A stretch of DNA of 64,000 nt from assembly GCA_054601695.1 (NCBI GenBank), contig BAAHQB010000074.1, positions 496,001-560,000 on the forward strand. Reading direction: 5' to 3'. The notes below the pieces were generated by a model, which was given only the letters and a program-made list of their open reading frames with translations, was not told where the DNA came from and did no database searches. A program made the translations under genes and the position numbers. The stretch is from Amorphochlora amoebiformis. Its lineage: Eukaryota; Cercozoa; Chlorarachniophyceae. Positions within the stretch are counted from its first letter, which is position 1. The number at the start of each line of letters is the position of its first letter. Of the stretch, positions 1 to 46,080 are shown one piece after another.

Positions 1-804
1 ACTAGTTTCAGTAAAGATCAATAATATCTAGAATATTCAGAGATAGCAACAGAGGTGATAAATCATTGAACACTGACGATCGATAATCGCGTAGTGGCCA
101 TTATACTCTTGATACGAGCCAAAAATCAATGTCAAATCCGTCTCTTTGTCCTGCGCTGCCTATGTCTAGATCTGCAGATGCATACCGTGCAGCGCGTTGA
201 AATCGAGATGTATCCTAAATACACTAAGTGGCTGGAATAATTAGTGGTTTTTCCATCGTTATCTGGATAAAGTAAGCTATCTAGAAAAAGGAAAAATATT
301 ACTAGTACCAATAGAACGCGAGAATCAATCCATCAAGGATTTTTCTTTTTTTTTTAGTTCAAGTTCGGTTCTTTTTTATGTAGCGTCACAAAAAAATCTG
401 TGTATATCGAGATCTACTTAGTCCCCATATCGACTTAATATGTACGTGTGCATATCTCCCTACTTCATAATAAAAATATCTATATATGTATGTATATAAT
501 ATATATGTATATATATATATATATATATATTACATATATATATACATATATATAGATATGGAGAGTTGTATATATAATATAGATTATGTGTGTGTGTATA
601 TTTATATCCTTGCATACATGTATACATGTGTGCATATATTGTAAATGTATATATATGTATTTATATACATACATATATATATATATGTAAATATGTGTGT
701 ATATAATACATAATCTATTTTTTGCGTGTCTTCTATTTCCCACGATTAAAAAAAAATTAAATACTAATGTTTTAAATACTACAATGGACAAAAGAAAACT
801 GCAG
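1..804. other. Region downstream of the transporter gene, no gene recognised
   Basis: Mixed sequence at 1-478, then TA/TG-rich repeats at about 480-700. This is the 3' flank of the leftward transporter gene. I found no convincing exon on either strand. Confidence 0.5.
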
Positions 805-854
805 GAAGTACACCAAGAAATAAGAAATATCACGAAATTATCGGACTCCCAGAA
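805..854 (+). CDS. Possible plus-strand exon
   Basis: A 50-base open stretch (EVHQEIRNITKLSDSQ) lies between CTGCAG and a good GTAAGC donor. A possible continuation at about 981-1030 would run antisense across the last transporter exon. No domain is recognised and no further exon was found, so this may be chance. Confidence 0.2.
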
Positions 855-989
855 GTAAGCCCCCCCCCCCCCGCGTTCCTCTCTCCAACCTCTCCCTCAC
901 TCCTCCTATATCTGGACCAGCCTGTCTTTTCTCTGCGATTTCCTTTTTTCTGCATTTTGACTTTGACATTTTTTTCTTTAGAGATGGGA

Positions 990-15606
<14,617 letters not shown>

Positions 15607-17156
15607 GAGGGATATAGGGTTCGATTCTACAGTTAGCGTCGTGACTATCGGCCCAGTGAGGCAGGCCAAGAGGTATCGGTGGGGAGGGGTACGAGCTGAA
15701 ACTCTTCGGAAACAGGTCCGGACACGTGTCTATATAAGACACGTGTCGTTTATCGGTGGCCGGTCATCATCGGGGATCCCTGGTTTACCATTTCTGATTA
15801 AAGCGGCGTGTCCGATCCACGGCCGAGATCTCCGCCTCCTAACATTCCCCCCCCCCCAACTGGGCGATATCCATTCTTCAAAGTAGTCACAAATATCTTC
15901 TCGAGAATTTTTCCTTATGTGTGATATGTGTGCCAAAAGAAATGGGCGGAGTATTTGTTATTTTGCAGAGCATCGACTGTCCCTCACGAAACACACTTAA
16001 GGCTCAATGCAGGAACCCCTGCCAGCCCAGAGTGCGTCACTACCTTGGGAGCTTGCTTAGGACCGTAAATTATTACATACACAAATTATATTGAAGATAT
16101 AAACATGTGTATCTAATAATTGCATCATAAGTTTTTTTTAATAAATAAAGTTCGCTGGATGTAAATTTAGTGTAAAACCATACTCTAAGTTTGTAAATTT
16201 AATCATTGATAGATAGTTTGGTCAATATCAGCCATATTAGCTTGGTCAACATCAGTCATATACATCAGATACATGTACATGCCATGATTCGCCCACTGTG
16301 ACAGACTGACAGTGTCCCAATGCAGTAGCATACATCCAGTACAATTATGCAATGTACGCACAATTGTATAAATACCGTACAGTACATATAGTAGTTAGGC
16401 ACTGAGTCGAATTTATTGTTAATCCGAACTTAATCGTTGCGGCGATGATTGGCATATGACTAGTATGATGACTTACGCACACTAGAATCTAGTTGTGTTA
16501 ACTTGTGTATGTAGACAATACTTGTAACTTGTCTTCGTGGTGCCATAGTGAGTATTAGTGACCGTGACAATATTACTACATGAAGGCATGTGTACATGTA
16601 TGCATACATGGTGTCTATAATAATTATAGTATATATATATATATGACTATATATATACGCTAGATCTAGTTCTCTGTATGCACGCGGTCACAAAATTAGG
16701 GTGACTAGGCTAGTAGGCCTATAACGCCTATTAGCAGCTTACACTAGTTACTATAGGATATCTAGTATATATTTACTAGATCTAAGATCTAAACGGCTTA
16801 AAGCTTTTAGAATGATCCAATACATGATTACCGGGAACTGGCCATTAAACAGACGGATAGCTTTTGATAATAGGCCACGAAGGGGCATTCAACTTATGAT
16901 TCCGTTAAAGTTAACCTTCGGGATCTGCTCCGGCAGTAATAATCTAGATAATACCACGTACGTACGTAGGATGAAGATATCCCTAACCCTCGCGCTAGAA
17001 TCGTAAATTTAAGTACAAGAGTCAGCCTATTACTGAGGGCCCTTGGATACAGCTTCACACGATAGATCGAGCTTTCCACGGCCAGGAGATACACAGTTAT
17101 GCATGCTCGGTGTGGCTAGAATTTGGCTGGGCTTGGGCTTTAGCATGAGGATTTGT
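15607..17156. other. Intergenic region between transporter start and DUF84 stop
   Basis: Balanced-composition DNA nearly free of TA arrays, except a short run near 16630. It should hold the transporter promoter and 5' leader and the DUF84 3' end. The minus frame of the first transporter exon stays open to about 15700 without an ATG. A near-repeat of about 25 bases (GGTCAAYATCAGYCATAT) occurs twice at about 16218-16262. No domain is recognised. Confidence 0.5.
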
Positions 17157-17543
17157 TCAGGTTTGGGCTGGGTCTTTCACTTTCTTCTTTGTAACTAGCT
17201 GGCCGTAGGCTGCCTTGATGGCTTGGGCGAGAATCTGTTTCCGCCCGAGGAATTCCCCGAGGATGAAACTATTTTTACGGAAGGTATTTGGTTATTTAGT
17301 TAGTCTTTAATGGTGTACTGAAAAAGTCGAAAACCTGTGGGGGTCCTTGGGATTGCATTTGGTATCTTTAGCGATGAAGGATCCGGCTGTATTATCTTTA
17401 AATCCTCCCTGTATTGTGATACAGATGTTCTTCATATTTTTCATTGGTATCAATTCATTCCTTGTACTATTTACACCCACAGATATATAAATATATATAT
17501 ATACATATATATGTATAAAAATATATATATATATATTGATATA

Positions 17544-17580
<37 letters not shown>

Positions 17581-17581
17581 A

Positions 17582-17612
<31 letters not shown>

Positions 17613-17708
17613 CTATGTGTGATGTTTTTGCATGCGTATGTGTAATGTTTATAAATATGGATACACGTATGCATAGATATATAGTTTAATGACTTAAAGA
17701 TATTTGTA

Positions 17709-17769
<61 letters not shown>

Positions 17770-17811
17770 TATAGTATATTTATTTAATTTACTTCTATAT
17801 AATAAAGTATA

Positions 17812-17876
<65 letters not shown>

Positions 17877-18050
17877 GTATGTGTGTGTGTATGTATCATA
17901 TAGTGTGTTTATCCATACATATACCTTGGCCTCCTTAGCCTGGTTGACATATGGAACTGGAAACTCTATCGCTGCCGACTGCACTCTGTACATAACACAA
18001 AAGCACATGTAAATGTTTTAATATAATGTGTACATACATATTTTGATATT

Positions 18051-18111
<61 letters not shown>

Positions 18112-18221
18112 GTATGTATAATACTATATATTTATATGTAAATATATATATATATATATTATACTGATGTATATTATGTGTATATGATATAATACACAAT
18201 ATAATGTAATACAACACATAC

Positions 18222-18299
<78 letters not shown>

Positions 18300-18480
18300 A
18301 CATATATATATATATATATATATAAGTGTGTGTGTGTATTCACATTTAAATAATAAATATATTTGTAAATAATATATATATATATAAGTATTACATACGA
18401 CCTGACAATGATAGAATCGGCAGGCTTCTCCATAATAATCCAAGCAAAGTCATAAAATCGTCCTTCTAGTTCCATTAATC

Positions 18481-18523
<43 letters not shown>

Positions 18524-18559
18524 TGTATATATATACATATATATATTATATATATATAT

Positions 18560-18596
<37 letters not shown>

Positions 18597-18756
18597 TGTA
18601 TATTCAAGTGTATGTGTGTGTGTATGAATATATTTACTTTTATACTGGATTATATTACATTGGACTATATTTTATATTGTTATAATATATTATACAACGT
18701 TGCATTCGTATATAATGATATCAGTTTACAATATGTACATATATATTTATTATACA

Positions 18757-18817
<61 letters not shown>

Positions 18818-19220
18818 CATATGATGTATACATGGATAAATATTCACGTACAATATACCTAAGCATCCAGAAATAAATATAAAACTTCCACGAAATCATA
18901 AAAGCTTCAATGCAAGAAGAAGAGAGATGACAACAGGGAGGATTATTTGGTCAAGGGAAGCAGCATAAATATAATATAACAATACGTAAAATTATTACAC
19001 ATATATATATATATATATGTATATATGTATACATATTATATATATACATATGTATATATACATATGTATATAAATATATATATATATATGTATATATACA
19101 TATGTATATATATATATATATATGTATATATAAATACATATATATATACATATATTTACATATCATTAAATATCACACTTATGTACGCAGGCTTTTAAAC
19201 ATAAATTTCTACAAGTCTAC

Positions 19221-19254
<34 letters not shown>

Positions 19255-19385
19255 TGATACATATGCGTATAATATGCACACATACATGTATATGTATATT
19301 ATACATATATATATATATATAAAAATATATATATATGTATATGTATATTACATATACCTATGTGTGTGTATGTTATATGCATATG

Positions 19386-19428
<43 letters not shown>

Positions 19429-19618
19429 ATTTAATAGTACATATCTAAATGTATACCCATTTTCGAGGCCAATGTAAATATCAGCGCCTGTGTACGAAAA
19501 ATATTAATACTATTACAAAATAAAACGCATGTACGCATATAATGTATACCCGGGCTTTTGGATTTGCAGTCCTCGAGGCGGTTCATAGCTCCCGTCATCG
19601 TTTCCTTCATATTCGTAC

Positions 19619-19659
<41 letters not shown>

Positions 19660-19865
19660 TATAATATATGTATGTGTGTAATATATATATATATATATAT
19701 ATAATATATAACATATAATATATATTACATGTGTATACATTATATATGGGCACATACGCATTTATATATAGATATATATATATATGTATATATATATTAT
19801 ATATATGTGTGTATATATGTACACACACACGTGTGTACATACACACACACATGTATATATATGTA

Positions 19866-19913
<48 letters not shown>

Positions 19914-19954
19914 TACATCCATAATTTTTTACATATCTGAACATATGTATATAG

Positions 19955-19991
<37 letters not shown>

Positions 19992-20069
19992 TGCATACAC
20001 ATGTGTGTATATAATATATATACATATATATATATATATAAATATATATACATATATATATATATATGC

Positions 20070-20106
<37 letters not shown>

Positions 20107-20133
20107 TGTATACATTTATATTATATATCTATG

Positions 20134-20171
<38 letters not shown>

Positions 20172-20181
20172 TGTATACATT

Positions 20182-20223
<42 letters not shown>

Positions 20224-20575
20224 ATATATATATATATATACGATATGTGTGTTTGCTTGTATATTATAATCAAATGAATAGATAAGTATACAAATAGATA
20301 ATAACCAGCGCCGTCCTAACCCAACCCTAACCTTATGCCCAAAGGGTTGCTCAGCGATCTTAGACTCAGCCTTAACTCCTTTCACGTCGCAATCCTAGCC
20401 ACCATACATGTGTTCAATAATATTTCTTGCGACGGATTCATCGCACACGATTGCTTATGTGCCCTCAAGAATACAACCTAAACCGCTAGAGTCCTAAATC
20501 CCTAGAGACGGGCCCTAAAGTACTCAACCTTAAGAGCATTTCGTGCGGCCTCTAGCTTCAGCTTTGACTGAGACG
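17157..20575 (-). CDS. Inosine/xanthosine triphosphatase-like protein (DUF84/NTPase_1 family), first exon missing
   Basis: Probable house-cleaning enzyme that hydrolyses non-canonical purine nucleoside triphosphates (YjjX-type), or a relative such as the C-terminal domain of PRRC1. Exons, N to C: 20529-20575, 20332-20394, 19550-19604, 19457-19487, 18402-18479, 17925-17985, 17335-17408, 17157-17268, with all phases matching and a TGA stop at 17157. They give 173 residues; the family is about 170-180, so only a short phase-1 first exon with the start codon is missing. Visible motifs: [15 protein letters not shown] (the helix after the nucleotide loop), [53 protein letters not shown] and [17 protein letters not shown]. 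The ET..GA..R and GADxxxGLE signatures are the strongest evidence. Function is inferred from the family, not shown. Confidence 0.85.
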
Positions 20576-20901
20576 CTAATACCACCTAATGAAGACAAGG
20601 TCTGAGGGTTTTACAACGCGAATATGCTTTAGATATGCATTATGGAACAGAGTGTTTGCTTAGTTGCAGGCCTGCTTGCTGTCGTGCTGATTGCAAATGT
20701 GTCTAGTGAGGTAGTTGTGTGGGCTTTCGAATGCGTGTTGTGAATTTTTGCCTCCTCTCCCTCTCCCTCTTTCCCTCCCGCTCCTCTCCCTATCCCTCCC
20801 TCCCTTCTCTCTGTATCGCCCTCTGTCTCAACATGTTTTGTGTATATGGATATATATATATATACACATATATATATATAAGGTATATGTATACAATATA
20901 G

Positions 20902-20935
<34 letters not shown>

Positions 20936-20989
20936 TTATATATATATATATATATATATATCTAAACAAAACAAATGTTATATATACAC

Positions 20990-21020
<31 letters not shown>

Positions 21021-21323
21021 GTATATGTTTAATACAGTTGATATGTACGATGCATGTTTGAGCACCTCTCCCTCAATTCCGTCCATCATCCCCTCCCTTA
21101 TACGCATATGACTAAAGGTTAAGCTATGCCCGCTAGCCACCTTCTAGTACCTGGATTCGTGGTTTCGACTCCACCTTACATCCATCCTGATATTAGAATC
21201 ACATCATATCGATAATAATGACCCCAGCACTCTTAACCAATTCTCAAACTCCTCTTTGGCTGTAACAGAGACAAAAATCCACAAGACCAAACCGACCACT
21301 CATTGCACATGGAACAATGTTAT

Positions 21324-21660
21324 TTAAGCAATCATTAGTAGAAAGACCACGTGGACGTCGATAGCTGTGAGTTTTCCATCTTTATTTTTTGTCAAGGTGA
21401 GCATACACTTTACTCCGTCTTTCAGACGCTTAGGGAAGGTTTTGATCTGGAGATAGTGTTATGGTCTGAGGTTTCGACGACCGATTCTATCGAACCAACC
21501 CCAGCTTGTAACCTACCTTAGTGAAATGGACGAAGGCCTCTTCGCCCGTGTCATTGAGGATTACAAATCCATACCTGTGGTTAAATTTGCGAACATGATT
21601 CGAAGAATTATAGGAAGACCTCTTAACCCAACCAATGTTGCCTGGACGCAGAAGATACAT
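21324..21660 (-). CDS. Small cold-shock-domain (CSD) nucleic-acid-binding protein
   Basis: Two exons, 21517-21660 and 21324-21446, separated by a 70-base intron with good GTAGGT...CCAG ends and no TA repeat. They encode 88 residues from an ATG at 21660 to a TAA. The first exon carries the RNP1-like strand KFNHRYGFVIL and the RNP2-like strand EEAFVHFTK; the second carries LKDGVKCMLTL and GKLTAIDV, the usual last strands of the five-stranded barrel. The protein should bind single-stranded RNA or DNA. Oddity: about ten extra residues (KRSSYNSSNHV) sit between the first strand (GNIGWV) and RNP1. A splice acceptor at 21641 would allow an upstream exon, so the start could move. A weaker alternative is that the last exon is spliced onward before its stop. 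Confidence 0.82.
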
Positions 21661-22538
21661 TCTTCAATTCAAGCCCAGCTTAAGCCCCCCGCCGTTAGAG
21701 AATTTAAGAAGCATTGCGTATAGGGAAGAAGGCATAAAAAGACACGAACGATCTAGAATTCCTAGTTACGCACATTTTCGCGAAGCCGAAATCGAAAAAT
21801 ATCTAGATTCTTTAGTTCTGAGTAGTATTCTTTAGCCCTGAGCAGTTACTATTCTATCGGCTTCTGTTATCCAACACCCCTCAAAGTTTTACACCTATAT
21901 TTTACACGTACTTGTCAATCCGATGCCCCTCCCATTCAACCTCATGCGTCAAGGCACATACCCCTTTCTCTGATGCCACCATTTGCACATTGCCTCCCGC
22001 CTTTTCTCACCCTTTGGCCCCGGAATCACCTAAAAACCAGACAGCTTGTCCTTAATTGCAAACTTGTACGACATGAGGAAGAGAGTAAGGCCTTGGTGTT
22101 TGAGGTGGGGGGGGGTGGGGGAAGTGCGCTCTTACCTTCAGTTCATTTTCCGTCATATTCCGAAAAGATGTTTTTAATATGTCACTCTGAATGACCGGAT
22201 CATACGGGGAAAATTTCGGTCGGTCAAATAGATGTGACTGAGTAGAGTGACAGACGGAACCAAATTTTCATGACACGTGTCCTGATAATCGCGTCAATGA
22301 CTGGACAGACGGGGGACATGCTGGTCTAGTTCCTGTACTTGGCTACTTTCCTGCACCATCCCGAATTCGCTCCGACATCCTTGGAAAGTACATGTTATTA
22401 AATCGTTTGAAGAAAATGTTTCTGCGGAAGAAGATTATTACCTTTATCGCGTTGTGCATCCCAGAGCAGCCTATCCGTGTCTCCTTTCTTGGTCAAGTGC
22501 TTTTGGGGCATGCTAACAATTTTTTTGTAAGGTAAATC
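21661..22538. promoter_or_regulatory. Divergent promoter region between CSD gene and HBS1
   Basis: The cold-shock gene leaves to the left and HBS1 to the right, so this 878-base spacer should contain both promoters. It lacks TA arrays and holds a G-rich run at about 22105-22121 (G9, T, G5). No TATA box is assigned. Confidence 0.5.
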
Positions 22539-42557
<20,019 letters not shown>

Positions 42558-43051
42558 ATCACAGAAACAAATCGGCCAAAGTATAGCTTTAGATATATCG
42601 TAGGCTAAAAATAGATACAAATGAGTCTGCTTGCAGGTTAAGTTTAAAGCAATAGAATGATTTAATCGTATCTGTTATTTCATGAAGAAGTTACTATAGT
42701 TACTACTGTTAGTCCATGATCTGTTCACTAGTACTACTGATCAGTGATTTAACCATTTCGATATTTCTATGACTGTCCTGATATGAATAAGATTATCTAG
42801 ATTATAATATTTCATAGTATATACATATACATATATATTTATATCTAGTTATATATCTACTGTTAGTAATTCTAGAATGCTCTAGGGACGTGACCAACTT
42901 TGAACTATCACTCAGTATTCCAGTGGTAGGTACTTGAATAACACTTGAGTAACAAGAAACTCTAGAACTTCCTGGAGATTGATAGTTCAATTCATTTAGT
43001 ACAACTTCAATTTCTAGAATTTGCCAATTGATTCTACTATTCGGAGTGCCG
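42558..43051. other. Convergent spacer between HBS1 and SPRY-TSP1 gene
   Basis: The stop codons of two convergent genes are 494 bases apart. The spacer should contain both 3' ends. It is non-repetitive and no exon is seen. No unambiguous polyadenylation signal could be assigned. Confidence 0.6.
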
Positions 43052-44256
43052 CTACGACACGACAGGATATTTCCTATTTATCTTTATTGCTGACTTTTTA
43101 CTAGTTTTAGCTTTAGCAGTCTTGGGATTCGATTTTTTTGAATGCTGTCCCCTTGCTTTGAATGGCAAAGGAGGTAGCGATTTGGAATCCGACGGGTGGT
43201 TTGTGTTGTTTTCGTCGGGACAGGGCGTTGGGTTCTTACACGTTCTCTGAGAATCGCCTTTGCAGCCGTCTTATTTATATGTTTGTATGTATGTAATCTA
43301 GTCTATATGCATAAATATATTTATATAAATATATATAATATAGACACATCTACCATATATATACATACATATATAATACATATACACATATATATATATT
43401 ATATATATACATACATATATATGTACATGTGTACATATATACACATACACAATTTTTTATGTTTTCATATATAATGTATGCATATATACATATATATAAA
43501 AGAATTACATATACATATACACATATATATATGTACGTACATATATGAACATGACAGAGAAGGAAAGAGATAAATGTCAACAGGAATAACACAAAGAGGA
43601 GAGGGACAGTTATGGTGGAAGCTCACACTCAGCGAAAGAAAAACAAGCAAGATAACAGGTATGGGTTACAGTAGAAACGAGAGAACAGGTCTGTTTTCAG
43701 TAGAAGCAAGAGAGAGAGAGTCCGAAGTAGGGGAATGAGTAGAGGATGTATATAAAATTTACATGTTTGTATATATGTAAATATAAATATATACATATAT
43801 ATAATATATACATTACATTACATTTATGCATATGTAAATATAAGTATATGTATATATGTATATTCCACAAACAGATTTACATATATATATATATATGTAA
43901 TATAGGTACATATACATAATGTATATATCCATATATATATATATATATACATATACGTACATATGTGGCTAAATTTATCTTCGAATACATCTGCACCGTG
44001 AAATACACACACAAATATATATATATATATATATATATAGATATATATATAATATATGTATAATTATATCCATATACGGCACCAACCTATATATTTATAT
44101 ATAATTATATCTATATATAGCACCAACCTAGTGTATCGCTCAAACATGTTCGAAATTGGACACCATAACCACAAGTCTTTGAACAGGCTGTCCAGGACGA
44201 CCAAACAGCTTGAGAAAGACATCTAATAGCATTATATAGGTGTATATATATATATG

Positions 44257-44293
<37 letters not shown>

Positions 44294-44705
44294 CATATAT
44301 ATATGTATATAGAGGGATATAGTATGTATGTAGGTTGTCCAGGACGACCAAACAGCTTTCAAAAGACATCTAAGAGCATTATATATATATATATATATAA
44401 GGCTTGGAAAGACATCTAACAGTAACGATATTTAGTATATATATATATATTTTATAATATATATTTATATACGTAAATATATATATATATATATATGCTA
44501 ATAAAATTGTAACATGCTTATGTGCGCGTGTATATTTGCTTGTATTCAGATGTCAACAGATACAGATATATATATATATATATATTGATATATATATATA
44601 TATATGTATATATTTGAATATTATATGACCTTCTTCTATTACATTCCCTAGACGATGGCCCACTACATGGACGTCCCCTATGTGCACAAATAATACATAT
44701 ATATA

Positions 44706-44736
<31 letters not shown>

Positions 44737-44951
44737 CGTCTATATATTTATATATAATATGCATATTTATGTATTCATAATACGTACATATATATATATA
44801 TATATATTATATGCATGTTGTATGTACGTACATACATACATATGTGTATATGTATATATATATATACATGTACATGTGTATATATGTACATACATGTATA
44901 TATGTAAGCATATGCAGATTCTAGTCACAGGTAGTAAGTATGACTATCAAC

Positions 44952-44982
<31 letters not shown>

Positions 44983-45354
44983 TATATATATGTACTCTAT
45001 CTTTCAAAATGTCTCCCAACTGCTACGGGGGGACGTTTAAATTAGGATTATGCTTTATTACAAGGGTTAGGTTAGGGTTAGGGTTGCGTATGATAGTTAG
45101 GGTAAGGGTTAGGGTTAGGGTTAGGGTTAGGGGTTAGGGTTATGGGTAGAGTTGAGTATGATAGTCAGGGTTAGGGTTAGGGTTTGGGTTAGGGTTAGTG
45201 TTTGGGTTAGGGTTAGGGTTTGGTTAGGGTTGGGTAAGATAGTTAGGGTTAGGGTTAGGGTTGAAGTTAGGGTTGGGTATGATAGTTCGGGTTTGGGCTA
45301 GGGTTAGGGTTACGGATCAAAATATAAATTTTCATATACAAATATGCAGATATA

Positions 45355-45394
<40 letters not shown>

Positions 45395-45982
45395 GGTTAG
45401 GGTTAGGGTTGAGGTTAGGGTTGGGTATGATAGTTCCGGTTAGGGTCAGGGTTAGGGTTACGGTTAGGGTTAGGGTTAGGGTTGGGTATGATAGTCAGGG
45501 TAAGGGTTAGGGTTATGGTTAGGGTTGAGTATAATAGTTAGGGTTAGGGTTAGGGTCAGGGTAAGGATTAGGTAATAGTTAGGGTTAGGGCTATAGGGGT
45601 AGGGTTCGGGTTGAGTATGATAGCTATGGTTTGGATTAGGGTAAGGTTAGGGTTGGGTATGATAGTTAGGGTTAGTGTTAGGGTTAGGGTTAGGGTTGAG
45701 TATAATAGTTAGGGTTATAGATATATATATATATATAATATACATACGTATATATATATATATTTATATATATATACATATATATATACATATACATATT
45801 CATAAATATATATATATGGTTTGGATTAGGGTGAGGTTAGGGTTGGGTATGATAGTTAGGGTTATGGTTAGGGTTAGGGTTAGGGTTGAGTATAATAGTT
45901 AGGGTTATAGATATATATATATATATAATATATATACGTATATATATATAATATATATGTATTTATATATATATATATATTC

Positions 45983-46080
<98 letters not shown>

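Noticed and set aside
21526-21723. Plus-strand 65-residue open frame starting MDEGLFARV
   Set aside because: It is the antisense of the cold-shock exon, whose minus-strand reading shows the RNP1 and RNP2 motifs and correct splice sites.
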